The translations under genes were made by a program, and so were the position numbers. Source: Silene latifolia (taxonomy: Eukaryota > Streptophyta > Magnoliopsida > Caryophyllales > Caryophyllaceae). From it: DNA of 64,000 bases. The DNA lies in NCBI RefSeq assembly GCF_048544455.1, contig NC_133531.1:62410099-62474098 (forward strand), read 5' to 3'. Shown here in pieces: positions 10,984-21,545 of the stretch (the stretch's first letter is position 1; the number at the start of each line of letters is the position of its first letter). A model generated the notes under the pieces. The model was not told where the DNA came from. It saw only the letters and a program-made list of their open reading frames with translations, and did no database searches.

Positions 10984-11450
10984 TGTAATACCCCCATTTA
11001 TTCAGGAGCCTTTAGCTAGACATTCCCAAATAAATAGGACTGTTACCATCTCGGTTTCCCGAGGTAGTGAGTACAAATTAAAGAGAACCAAAGTACTTTA
11101 TTAAAACTTTACTACTCAACACTTTTATTACAACTTACTAAAACAGCTTAACTAAATAAATTACAAACTCGCAGCGGAAATAAATACAATTGAGTGATAA
11201 AATAACTAAGTGATCTATACTTCTAGGTAGTCTTGCCAAATCCTCACGCAAACTCATAAGCTCCCAAGTCAGCAAATCTTTAGTACCTGTCAAATCTGCT
11301 CCCCATAAAACGGTTCACCGCAGGTGTTCACGAATACACAGTCAACCGCGAGGTTGAGTAGGAATAAACTAAACAACAATAATAATAATCCAACCAAAAT
11401 AAACATTCTTCAAATTCTCATCACTTCATCTGTACAATTCACTTACGTCT

Positions 11451-11650
11451 CTGGCAGTAGCACAACCCCCTTAACACCGTGCTATGCTCAACTGGCAGTA
11501 GTACTTGCGTACCATGCTCACCTGGCAGTAGTAATTACTTACTATGCACAACTATCTCTGGCAGTAGTAATTACTTACTATGCTCATCTGGCAGTAACGA
11601 TTGCTCGCTATGCACAACTGGCAGTAACACCCTCCGTGTTATGCTCAACT
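11451..11650 (-). repeat. tandem hairpin array, E1 3' LTR
   Basis: Six units of about 30-36 bp share the frame CTGGCAGTA ... TATGC. Each contains an inverted repeat whose arms differ between units: TAGCAC/GTGCTA, TAGTAC/GTACCA, TAGTAA/TTACTA (twice), TAACGA/TCGCTA and TAACAC/GTGTTA. GCA and TGC extend the stem past a one-base bulge. On the minus (transcribed) strand four of the loops are GNRA (GCAA, GTAA, GTAA, GCAA) and the two imperfect stems become G-U pairs. The array lies about 1.45 kb downstream of the LTR TATA box, in the transcribed leader. Confidence 0.85.
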
Positions 11651-13101
11651 AAATAATCAACTCTCCAACAATCCAATACTCAATGACAATCCCGTCTTAC
11701 TGCTCAACCAAAAATTTAACATACTCAAATACTCTATTCCAATAATAAATCATAATTGTTAATCTTAGTCTCATCCACCGTCACATTTAAACATCCATTC
11801 ACTTAATAATAAAAACCCCAGTTGAGTAGGAAATTCCTACCTTTTCAGCAATCCAATAAAATAGCAAAGCAATCCAATAAATAATGCTTCTCAACAATTC
11901 CGTCACCTAACATAAATAATAATTACAATTACTAATCTATACAATTAAACTAATTATATAATTAGTTATATACTAATTATGCTTCGATTATATTAGTTAT
12001 ATTTTACGTAAATTAATAATATAAAAACCCGTCACAACGACCCGTCTAACAATATTTAAATCCCACTTAACTCTTAAGAACACCAATTATAATAAAAGAA
12101 ACAAAATATTATGGACGCATGACACACGGTTCAACCCGTGTTGATACCTCCCCGACAACCGGCTCAACTCCAGCCCACACACGACATCCCTAACCCCACA
12201 CACCACCGTGGACCGCAGCCTCTCCAAACCCACTCCCCGGTGGAAACCAGCCGCCCAGACCAACACTCCAACATCCCCATAAAACCAGCCCTTCACCGCA
12301 ACAACAAATACCCGACACAATGTACATACACGGCTTAGCCACCCAACACTACCACCAAACCACCACCATGGCAGCCCGTGGCCACCACCGTACCTAAGCA
12401 CCACCAATAGCACCTCCCTCACGGCCCATAAACACCTGCACTCGACACAACAACAACTAACAACAACCAAACCGACACACTCCCCTGTTTTAATGAAACT
12501 CCGGTGAACGACCACGCTAACCACCACGCCACACCAGAATAATGCCACCACTAGAACCGCCTAACCCCCACGAACCCAACCAACCCAGGTTCGAGTCAAA
12601 CAAGTCACGGGAAAGGGTATAGAATCGGTTTTAGCGTGCAAAACAACACCTTTTGCCCTAACTCGTAATTCCGGCCAACCACCGCGCAAAACACCTGAAA
12701 CAACCACCCAAAACCACCCAGCACCGACGACCTATCACCCCGAGTTCCACCAACCCCGACCCGAGTCGGTTCGAGTCACAGCAAAGGGGTTAACCCGTGT
12801 TTTATGTGAAATCAACAACCATATAACCACCCACCAAAACCCCTTCGAAAACCCTCTTCCCCGCCGGTCTAAGGTGGTCCACGGGGGTCAAATAAGGTCT
12901 CTGGTGGTCCACGATCTCAACGATGGTCACGGCTTGTCCTATGGTGGTCTATTTTAGGAGTTATAATATGCTAAAGTGTATACATAAGATGGTCTGAAAT
13001 ATTACCTTGAGTCGATTAATTGATTTTGTTAATTCTTCTTTCTTTCCGCCTCCTAAAGCTTCTTCTTTTGATTTGTAATTAATTTCTCAGATTTAATAGG
13101 G

Positions 13102-13109
13102 TATTTATA
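13102..13109 (-). promoter_or_regulatory. LTR TATA box (E1 3' LTR)
   Basis: TATAAATA on the minus strand in the context CACTATAAATACCC, repeated at 56478-56485 in the other LTR. Confidence 0.7.
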
Positions 13110-13588
13110 GTGTAAGATTTAGAGAATACGAGGCTAATTAGGAAACTAAGTAACTTACCTTATTCTAATTAGTATAGGAATTATTATTATAATAATTATC
13201 ATTATATTATTATTATTATTACATATGTTAATCTTACCATAAATGGGATTTCCTCATACAATTTTTACTAATTTATTATTTGCCATAACTTATTATCATC
13301 ATTATTGATATAATTATTATTACTTTTATATATTATTATTTCCATATTATTATTAATTCCCGATATAAATCTGATTACACTCACACTAATTTAATAAATT
13401 TCGGCCCATATAATAATAGCACACGGCCCAAAGCACAAATATTAGCCAAACCCAATTCCCGACTTGAATTATTAATTTATTATTTAATTAACGTCTTACT
13501 TGTATTCATTATTAGAAATGTCATTTAATCAATTATTAAATTACATAAATTATTCTTATAAATTATTATTAAAATACGGAGTATTACA

Positions 13589-13625
13589 GTCTTCCCTCCT
13601 TAAAATGAACTTCGTCCCGAAGTTC
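13589..13625 (-). other. polypurine tract and hairpin of E1
   Basis: On the minus strand an 8-bp inverted repeat GAACTTCG-GGA-CGAAGTTC is followed by ATTTTAAGGAGGGAAGAC and then the LTR start. This arrangement is characteristic of the 3' end of Tekay/Del chromoviruses. Confidence 0.85.
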
Positions 13626-13770
13626 GCCCACAACTACTACCACAACACACATAGACATTCTCATAACTAGCATCATCCAACAATTATGCATTTTACGATT
13701 ATCAATCATGCCAATCTTATGACAAGATATCACAATAATAACTTAAAACACTCGTAGTATCACATTTCTT

Positions 13771-13803
13771 CCCCCTAAAAATAAACTTCGTCCTCGAAGT
13801 TCG
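13771..13803 (-). other. second hairpin and purine tract in E1
   Basis: A second copy of the module, CGAACTTCGAGGACGAAGTT followed by TATTTTTAGGGGGAAG on the minus strand, lies about 180 bp inside the first. E2 has the same arrangement at 50241-50274. Confidence 0.75.
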
Positions 13804-15117
13804 GAATATCCAAAAACTAGAAACAACAATTCATTGTTGTAACACCACAAAATATTAAACACCCATTGTAATATAAAACAAGTATTACTTCCAACACGAA
13901 TTAATGGTTAACTGAATACAAAATATTCGATTTACTTCCAAGTAGCAAAACCACAACTTAAACTAACTTTATTTAAACTATTGGCGAATACATTGCCAAA
14001 ATAAGTAATAATCTATAACAAAATACACATAATTGTTTAGTTAATCTTTTCTTAATAATGGTATCTAACTTAAATATGGATGCAATTACGGTGAACATAT
14101 ATATATGGCTTAGGGCAACACATTCCGCATATCACTAGACATGGTAATCTACTTCACATAATCAACAACATCAAATATAAATGTGCAAGAAATAAGAAAC
14201 AAAACTTATACTCTTCAAGGCTAGGAAAAACATGTTATAATTTCTAAAAATCTTTATTACATAAGAACATAATGAATTATTGAGAACATATACTTTTTAG
14301 AAAATACAGAAAGTTATTAAACCATGAGAAAAAGAATCAAGTCAAAAATTCAAAGGGTCAATTTATAATGCATTTTACAAGCTACTTGGTCGAAACAGAA
14401 ATTTTACAGCAACTTGTCAGAAACTTAGGTCAAATTTTAAAAATCACCATAAATTGTCAAAATAGTTTCTTAAAACGTGGCTTACTAATTTAGATACATA
14501 CATGAGTCTATTAAACAATGGCGTTGGAATTATAATAAATAATTATGTAGTTTTTAAATGGAAAATTTTACAAAAACATGGCGCGAAAACATCACTGTAC
14601 AGGAATATTCTGACTACTGTCCACTAAAATATTTATTTGTCCTAAACCGTATATTATTTGAACATGAGACCAGTGGCATATGAAAGCTAACTCACAAGGG
14701 TATCACACATAAAAATGTCGGGCAAGAATTTTAAATCGACAGTAAATGGCAGCCAAAACAATCAAGCGATAAAATTTCGAGAAACCAACCAAAATCACAA
14801 CAATTAATACTTCACATGTTAAATCATATTAACCCCTTCCACATACATGCCAACATATTTTCCCCATATCATCATGCTTATAACAATGCTTAAACAAATC
14901 ATGTCACACGCCTCCTCCGTAAAATAAGGTTACGCCCCCGAAACCGCAATCATCAATGACAACAATATGTAACCAAGACAAACAAAATTCCTAAGAGAGA
15001 TATACTATATTCATTTTAAATTACCCCACACTCTCAAGGTTACCGGTTCAAAAATGGAAGGGCCAGAAGTTTGGTGTGAGGGGCCCTACTCATCCAAGCC
15101 TTAAGGGGGCACCTAAC

Positions 15118-16016
15118 TTTAGCGATTACATGTTATTACAATTTAACCAACCAAAACTTAATATAAAATAATTACAACTTGCAGCGGAAATAAATAAAGT
15201 GATAAAATATTCTATGTGGTCTAGACTTGTAGGTAGATTGGCCAAGTCTTCACGCATTCCCACAAGCTCCCAAGTCAGCTAATCTTTAGTACCTGTCAAA
15301 TCTGCTCCCCATAAAACGGTTCAACGCAGGTGTTCACGAATACACAGTCAACCGCGAGGTTGAGTAGGAATAAACTAAACAACAATAATAATAATCCAAC
15401 CAAAATAAACGTCCTTCAAATTCTCATCACTTCATCCGTACAACTCACTTACGTCACTGGCAGTAGCACAACTCCCTTAACACCGTGCTATGCTCAACTC
15501 AACAACTGGCACTAGTACTTTTGTACCATGCTCAACTGGCAGTAGTACCCCCTGTACTATGCACAACTGGCAGTAGTAATCACTTACTATGCACAACTAT
15601 CTGGCAGTAGCAATCACTTGCTATGCGCAACTGGCAGTAACAATCACTTGTTATGCGCAACTGGCAGTAACACACTCCGTGTTATGCTCAATTGAATAAT
15701 CAACTCTCCATACCAAATATAACCCAACACCAAAAACTCAATAAAAATCCCGTCTTCATCTCAACCAACATCTTAACATACTCCATTACTCTACTTCAAT
15801 AATGAATCACAATATTAACATTAATCTCGTTAACCGTCACAATTAAATATTCATTCACTTAACAATAAAACCCGAGTTGAGTAGAAAATTCCTACCTGGC
15901 AAGCAATTTCGAATAATGCAATCTACTAAAAATATTCTTCAACAAACCCGTTCACAAGTCCGTCACCTATAGATAAATATTTTTATAATTTAAGGATTAA
16001 TTATCCAATACATTAT
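15118..16016 (-). repeat. 3' LTR of E2, distal piece (truncated)
   Basis: It matches 52088-52986 of the 5' LTR. The left limit joins E1 internal DNA at a shared AAC, suggesting a deletion that used microhomology. The right limit is the target copy ATTAT (16012-16016) of the Tat insertion. Confidence 0.85.
15457..15691 (-). repeat. tandem hairpin array, E2 3' LTR
   Basis: Seven units of the CTGGCAGTA ... TATGC type. Stem arms run TAGCAC/GTGCTA, TAGTAC/GTACCA, TAGTAC/GTACTA, TAGTAA/TTACTA, TAGCAA/TTGCTA, TAACAA/TTGTTA and TAACAC/GTGTTA. Single and double changes in one arm are matched in the other. Three consecutive units have TCAC loops, which read GTGA (a GNRA tetraloop) on the transcribed minus strand. 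Confidence 0.88.
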
Positions 16017-16258
16017 TGTAGGCACGGAAATTTTATTAAAGTGCCGAGAATAAAAGAAATAAAATTATTTTAAGTTAATATCGAATTTTAGCTTAATTTA
16101 ATAATATTTGTCCCGTTTAATAGAATCCGGATCGATCCATATTGCAAATTGGGTTATTTGGGCTCTAAAGCAAATAATATGGTCAATTGGGCCCAAAAGA
16201 GAAGTCAAGCTCACAATGAAAGCCCAAAATTCAAGTCCATTACCAAGGGAGAAATCTC

Positions 16259-16266
16259 TATAAATA
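16259..16266 (+). promoter_or_regulatory. TATA box of the Tat 5' LTR
   Basis: TATAAATA in the context CTCTATAAATAAG, at the same offset in the 3' LTR (48272-48279). The likely transcription start would be about 30 bp downstream. Confidence 0.75.
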
Positions 16267-16397
16267 AGAAACTTCTCCACCATTTCAAGGGGAGAAAAAT
16301 CACTTTTACAAGAGAGAAAAATCATTTGTCAAAGTGAAGAAAAAGGAAACATCAAATGCTCTCAACTTCTCTCTACAAATCTCATCAATCAAATTGA

Positions 16398-16535
16398 AGC
16401 ATCGAAGAGAGATTCAAGTCAACGCGACCCTCTCAAGAAGCTCAAATCAAACTCAAACCAAACTCAAGCATCGAAGGGAGATTCAAGTCAACGCGACCCT
16501 CTCAAGAAGCTAAAGTCAAGCAAGCGAGCCTCGTA
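16398..16535 (+). repeat. 69-bp tandem duplication in LTR U5
   Basis: Two copies of a unit starting AAGCATCGAAG and containing CAACGCGACCCTCTCAAGAAG. Both LTRs of the Tat element have it (second set at 48411-48548). Confidence 0.85.
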
Positions 16536-16685
16536 GATCGTAGACTCGTACCTTTAATATTGTTGTAGAATCAGTGGATAAAATAGAGGTTGTATACATA
16601 ACTTTCTGATATTATATAAACTCATTTGTCTATCTGTTTTGTGTTACAGTTTTATTGCAATACAAAATTTGTTGTTACAAATTTT

Positions 16686-16698
16686 TGGTGAACCCGAC
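16686..16698 (+). other. primer binding site of the Tat element
   Basis: TGGTGAACCCGAC starts six bases after the LTR end and directly precedes the gag start codon. I cannot assign the priming tRNA with confidence. Confidence 0.55.
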
Positions 16699-18444
16699 AT
16701 GAAAACCTCTACATCTCATCTCTACAACAAGTTAACTTCAAGAACAAGGATGTCTTCCAACACATCAAGCACACCTTCAAGAACTTATACATCAATCCTC
16801 AAAGGATCTCCTAGTGTTGCACCTTCATCAAGCATGACCTCAATTGGTGTTTCTACAAGAAGAATGGCAAAGAAGGCTGCTATCAATGCTGCTGCTGAAA
16901 GCTTGCGCACCGCTCATGTTCCTAAAAGGCCTCGTAAGTACTCAATTGCATCCATTGCTACTGCTGCAACTTCTATAATAAACAAGGCTTCATCTCCACA
17001 AAAGGAGAGCAAGGAGTTCAAAGCTAATAGTGATTCATCCCCTCGCAAGGTGAAGAAAGCAATGCCAAAGAAGAAGGAGGAAGCTTCAACCCCTATTTTT
17101 GAATCAGTCATGGTTGTTGGTGGCTCTAGTCTTGAAGAACAAATGGAGAATGTGAACAAGCTCCTTGAGAAGATGATGCAAGAAAATGAAGAGAAGAATA
17201 GGAGGATTGAAGAACTTCAAAGGGAAATGGAAGAGCTTCGTAACAAGGACAACTCAAGCCATCATGATACTGAAGATGAGGAAGAAGAAGAAGATGATAA
17301 GAAGGATGGTGAGAAGCCCCCTAAAAATGATCTTAGTGCCTACACCGAGAAGAAACTTCAAGACTTGATAGCCAACACAATCAAGAGCCAGTTAGGTGAA
17401 GGTTCCTCTAGCAGTCTTCGATATGTGAAGCCCTACACAAAGAGGATCGATGTCTTACGCATGCCTGCTAGATATCAACCCCCCAAGTTCCAACAGTTCG
17501 ATGGAAAGGGTAACCCCAAACAACACATTGCTCACTTTGTGGAGACATGCAATAATGCCGGGACAGATGGAGACTTGTTAGTGAAGCAGTTTGTTCGTTC
17601 CCTCAAGGGCATAGCTTTCGATTGGTATACGGATTTAGGTTCTGAGTCGATCGACAGCTGGGACCAAATGGAGAACGAGTTCATGAATAGGTTCTACAGT
17701 ACAAGGCGTATAGTGAGCATGAGTGAGCTAACCAAAATAACCCAATGGGAAGATGAAGCTGTTGTGGAATACATCAACCGTTGGCGCGCACTAAGTCTAG
17801 AGTGCAAGGACCGTTTGAGCGAGACTTCAGCAGTTGAAATGTGCATCAATGGAATGAAGTGGGACCTCCTATACATCTTGAATGGGAACAAGCCAAAGAG
17901 CTTCCAAGACTTGGCAACACGTGCTCATGATATGGAGATAACGATCAATGCTCGAAATAAGACAACGTCATCTTCCTCTAAGCCCACTGGCGAGAAGAAA
18001 GAGTTCAAGAAATCCGACAAGGGTTCTAAGGGCTCGTCCAAGGAAGCTATGACTGTTACCACGAGTGAAACACCCGTCAAAATCTATGCAAAGCCTAAGT
18101 ATGACAAAAAGAAAGAGATATACACCAAGGACTTCAAGCGTGATAAACCAACACTAAAGGACTTGCAGAACAAGAAGTATCCATTCCCAGACTCAGATCT
18201 TTCAGGCATGCTCGATGATCTGTTGGAAAAGAGGGACATTCAGTTGCCAGAATCAAAGCGCCCCGACCAAGCAAACAAGACGGCGGATCCAAACTATTGT
18301 CGTTATCATCGTTTAGTTAGTCATCCCCTTGAGAAGTGCATAACCCTCAAAGAAAAGATTATGCAATTAGCAAAATATGGGAAAATCATCTTGGATCTTG
18401 ATGACACTGTGACAACAAATCACACCAGCGTGACGATTGAATGA
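16699..18444 (+). CDS. gag: Gag polyprotein part of the Tat element (581 aa to a TGA)
   Basis: The start at 16699 follows the PBS; an upstream in-frame ATG at 16639 lies inside the LTR and is unlikely to be used. The protein has a Ser/Thr-rich N-terminus, a strong coiled coil near residues 155-200 (LLEKMMQENEEKNRRIEELQ), an acidic run, a retrotransposon gag/capsid domain near 270-400 (AFDWYTDLG, WDQMENEFMNRFY) and a C-terminal finger CRYHRLVSHPLEKC of the C-x2-H-x4-H-x4-C form seen in Tat elements. It would assemble the cytoplasmic particle. It ends at TGA, but the frame stays open without a shift into the protease region, so the stop is either a mutation or a readthrough site. Confidence 0.9.
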   Translation: MKTSTSHLYNKLTSRTRMSSNTSSTPSRTYTSILKGSPSVAPSSSMTSIGVSTRRMAKKAAINAAAESLRTAHVPKRPRKYSIASIATAATSIINKASSPQKESKEFKANSDSSPRKVKKAMPKKKEEASTPIFESVMVVGGSSLEEQMENVNKLLEKMMQENEEKNRRIEELQREMEELRNKDNSSHHDTEDEEEEEDDKKDGEKPPKNDLSAYTEKKLQDLIANTIKSQLGEGSSSSLRYVKPYTKRIDVLRMPARYQPPKFQQFDGKGNPKQHIAHFVETCNNAGTDGDLLVKQFVRSLKGIAFDWYTDLGSESIDSWDQMENEFMNRFYSTRRIVSMSELTKITQWEDEAVVEYINRWRALSLECKDRLSETSAVEMCINGMKWDLLYILNGNKPKSFQDLATRAHDMEITINARNKTTSSSSKPTGEKKEFKKSDKGSKGSSKEAMTVTTSETPVKIYAKPKYDKKKEIYTKDFKRDKPTLKDLQNKKYPFPDSDLSGMLDDLLEKRDIQLPESKRPDQANKTADPNYCRYHRLVSHPLEKCITLKEKIMQLAKYGKIILDLDDTVTTNHTSVTIE

Positions 18445-20269
18445 CTTGAAGGGCCAACCATGGAGGTTTCGAATGTGATAGTCCCTCATAAGCAAGAAGA
18501 AATATGTGTGCTTCAATTTGGAAGTCTTGAACCCGTAGCTTTTCGAGTGCAAAGGTCAATATCACTGCCACAGAAGACAACTGAAAGTGCGACTGCAACC
18601 ATGGAGGCCATCAACGATGATGATAATGAAGGTTGGACATTGGTGATGCGAAAAAAGCCAAGGAAGCAAGTGAAACCTCAAAATCAACAACCTCCACCAC
18701 GAAAGAGAAAACAAACTAAGAGGAGGGGATCAAATCGTTCGAAAGGTAAAAAGAAATCAAAGAAGGTGATCAAATCACATGTCTTTCCAGTTGATTTGCT
18801 AGAACAACAACCACCAACTCCTGTCATTCTGGAGGAGTGTTTCTCAAAAGGTTATCTCAACGAAGTTACTGTCAATACTATCGCAGTTACTGATGAAAAT
18901 GAAGGAGATGAACAAAAAGATGGTGTTTCAGATCCCGCATCGTTCGAACATTCAAGTCAATCCAAAGACACCAAAGTGCTGGCCGTTCTTGATGCTCTTC
19001 TGAAGCGCATGGGATGGAAGCAAATTTATCACCTTCCTAAGGAGATGCGTCAACAAGTTGTCCAAGCTCTTCAGAATCCGGAGTTATACGAAGAAAAGGT
19101 AAAAGACGCAGGGGAGCCTGCAGAGCGAGAAAATAAATGTGTATCTTGCAACACCGCCTTATCATTCTCTGATGAAGATTTGTTGCTTGGATCAAAGCTC
19201 CACAATAGGCCTTTGTATGTGTCAGGCTATATAAGAGGCAAGAGGGTGAACCGTATCTTAATCGATGGAGGGTCTGGTGTAAATCTCATGCCGAAGGCAA
19301 CCATGGTTGAGTTAGGCATTACGATGAATGAGTTATCCAGTAGTCGAACAATAATTCATGGCTTCAACCTGAATGGCGAGCGTGCTGTTGGCATAATTCG
19401 TGTGAATCTTAGCATGGAGGATTTATCTTCTGACACCTTATTTCATGTTATTGATGCAAAGACCTCGTTCAAGTTATTGTTAGGTCGGCCCTGGAAGCAT
19501 GAGAATGGTGTAGTTGCTTCAACTCTCCATCAATGTCTAAAATATTATCGTGGAGGTGAAAGAAAGATCGATGGTGATGTCAAGCCTTTTTCTAAGGTCG
19601 ATTCATTCTTCGCGGATGCAAAGTTCTTCGAGGAAAATGGCACTTCAAGTGAATTCTTACCATCCACTATTTCATCAATTGGGAAGAGAGGCAAAGAAAA
19701 AGTTGCGAACTCTCCAAATACTTCTGGCAATGATGTTAAAATGGAAGTGGGTCAAAGTAGCCAATCGAAAAGCAACGAAAAAGTCAGACATGTCGAGGAA
19801 GCTAAGGAAGAAGATCCACAAAAGAATGCAACTCCGGTGCTTCGGTACATTCCAAAGTCACGACGCAAGGAAGGTGAAAGTCCTTTCGCAGAATATCAAA
19901 GCTCAAAGACAATGACCAAAGAGAAAGTTAAGTCCAACAATGTAGTCAAGCAAGAGTGGATGGTGAAGCTTGTCACCCCTCTGCCTAGCACGGTTGAAAA
20001 ACAAGTTGTGAGATACGCTCCTACGGGGTTCGTCCCATCATCAATCAAATCGTCCCAGAGTCTAGAAAAGGGGGTGTTCAACTCCAATGCATATAAGTTG
20101 TTGGCTAAAGCTGGATATGACTTTGAAAATCCCACTCCCTTGGGCAAAGTTATCAATGTTGAGCCTTATGGCTTGAACGAAACTCAAAAGAAGCTTTTTA
20201 AGGAAGAGGGGAGCTTCAGTGCTTCCAAGGTTGGTTTAGGCTATGAATCTCCTTCACCTATAAAGATTA
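18445..20269 (+). pseudogene. pro: Protease part of Tat gag-pro-pol, interrupted by copia
   Basis: In the same frame as gag, 608 codons are open until the copia insertion. A lysine/arginine-rich segment near 18640-18760 is followed by an aspartic protease at about 19200-19520, with the catalytic loop ILIDGGSGVNLMP and the second-half motif KLLLGRPWKHENGVVAS. The domain would release gag and pol products. The downstream part is charged linker ending shortly before RT. The copia target copy GATTA closes the segment at 20265-20269. The reading phase is compatible with the pol segment after the insertion. Confidence 0.88.
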
Positions 20270-21525
20270 TGTTGTGAAATGTGTCCTCAACAATAGTGCG
20301 ATCACATGATTTAAATATCATTATTAAAAATCTCATTTTAATGAATACAATTGGGAAGTAATTTTTTTATGTCAATGGTCAACATATATCGGTAATGATT
20401 GGTGACTAGAGTTTGACATTACGATCGTGTGACGGTGGTGATCGATTGACCCCTAGGTCATACCTAAAGGGGAATACTCTTAATTGATTATTTAATTAAT
20501 CGTATAACGTTACGAGTTAATTAAATTATTTGAAAATTGACGGACGATTTTGGAAGTAAAATTTACGTATCAAATTGAAATGTGATTAAATGAGATACGG
20601 TCTGAGTAATTGAATTGTATCATTACTCGGATGAAATAATTGTTTAATGTAACAATTAAATTTGAATGAATTGTTATAAATACAAACTGTTGTGATTTAT
20701 AAATTGGTAAAATTTTTGGTACAAGTAATTATGATATTACTAAGTCGATTTTTGTATGTGACGTATTTTTGATAATACGTTGATTTTTAATATGTTAAAA
20801 ATACATAACAAATTTATGTCACATATGACATGTGACATATTGACAATTGATAAAAATAATATGGAATCCATATTATCAAATGGACCGAAATTACAAGAAG
20901 AGGGTTAAGCTAATTAATTGTTTAATTAGTAGCTAAACATAATGATTGTTTTGCTTTAGTAGCCATGCATGCCTATGGTGCATTGTGAAGACAAATGAGC
21001 CCATGCATTGGCTCCTTTCCACCTCCTCTTGGCCGGATTTTTAGAGAAGAAAAATCACTTGGTTTTTCCTCTTATATTTTAAATATACACTATAATGTTA
21101 TGGGTGTATTTTCATTCACTTGTTCATCCAAAAATGAGTATTCTAGAGAGATAAAAAGCTCTCTACTTCTTCCTCCATAATACCGAAATATATAAGTGTT
21201 TTATAAATATTTTGGTTCAATTTTCTACCTAGATTAATATTATACTAGCTCAAATAATATTAATTAGATTAAGAGAAAGCCTTGGGTATAAAGCTTAGGG
21301 AGAGATCTTATACTTAGATCTTGTTCATCCATAAGGAAAAGCTCAAGAACAAGAGAGAAAGGTGATCTCTCTTGTGCCCAATATAACCGAAATCATCATT
21401 GTAAGGACATGATTTCTCCTCTATATTATTATTGTTTGCATGCATAAAATCCGTTTTAATTTTATGACAAATTAATTAGACATATATGAGTATGTTAGTA
21501 TGTATATAGATCTACATTTCCTTCA
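20270..21525 (+). repeat. 5' LTR of the copia element
   Basis: 1,256 bp, TGTTG...TTCA. A TATA box TATAAATA is at 20675-20682. The small ORF 20995-21180 recurs at the same place in the 3' LTR and is not a gene. Confidence 0.93.
20675..20682 (+). promoter_or_regulatory. TATA box of the copia 5' LTR
   Basis: TATAAATA in the context ATTGTTATAAATACAAAC, repeated in the 3' LTR. Confidence 0.65.
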
Positions 21526-21545
21526 ATCGGTATCATGAGCCACGG
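21526..21545 (+). other. copia primer binding site (degenerate)
   Basis: CGGTATCATGAGCCA follows the LTR end. It differs from the usual initiator-Met PBS TGGTATCAGAGCCA by one substitution and one inserted base. Confidence 0.55.

Larger units (their letters stand above)
10984..13588 (-). repeat. 3' LTR of E1
   Basis: Ends are TGTAATAC at the left and GTATTACA at the right, perfect inverted termini. The right end abuts the polypurine tract. The LTR contains an array of small hairpins, a GC-richer central segment and an AT-rich U3 with ATTATT runs. Plus- and minus-strand ORFs within it recur in the other LTR and are not genes. Confidence 0.9.
13589..15117 (-). mobile_element. internal region of E1 (non-coding)
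   Basis: Homologous from end to end to the E2 internal region at 50037-51877. No ORF above noise and no pol motif is visible. It ends at GGCACCTAAC, where it meets truncated E2 LTR sequence; in E2 the same words are followed by the PBS region instead. Confidence 0.75.
16017..16679 (+). repeat. 5' LTR of the Tat element
   Basis: Begins TGTAGGCACGG and ends GTTACA. A TATA box lies 242 bp in. U5 holds a tandem duplication of about 69 bp (16398-16535) built on CGAAGRGAGATTCAAGTC and CGCGACCCTCTCAAG. Confidence 0.93.

Noticed and set aside
11324-11656. 110-codon ORF with repeated LAVVITYYA words, also at 54721-55053
   Set aside because: It is a translation of the hairpin array inside an LTR; the paired changes in the arms are at the DNA level, and the ORF is antisense to the LTR promoter.
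12087-12551. 154-codon minus-strand ORF in the E1 LTR
   Set aside because: The matching LTR at 55667-55927 has it shortened; the product is Val/Cys/Gly-rich without a domain.
15457-15691. CRISPR-like reading of regularly spaced palindromic repeats
   Set aside because: The repeats sit in plant LTRs, arms vary, spacers are almost constant and there are no cas genes.
16639-16698. Upstream in-frame ATG for Tat gag
   Set aside because: It lies in the LTR and before the PBS; the ATG at 16699 directly after the PBS is more plausible.
20995-21180. 61-codon ORF duplicated at 28462-28647
   Set aside because: Both are the same spot in the two copia LTRs; no family resemblance.
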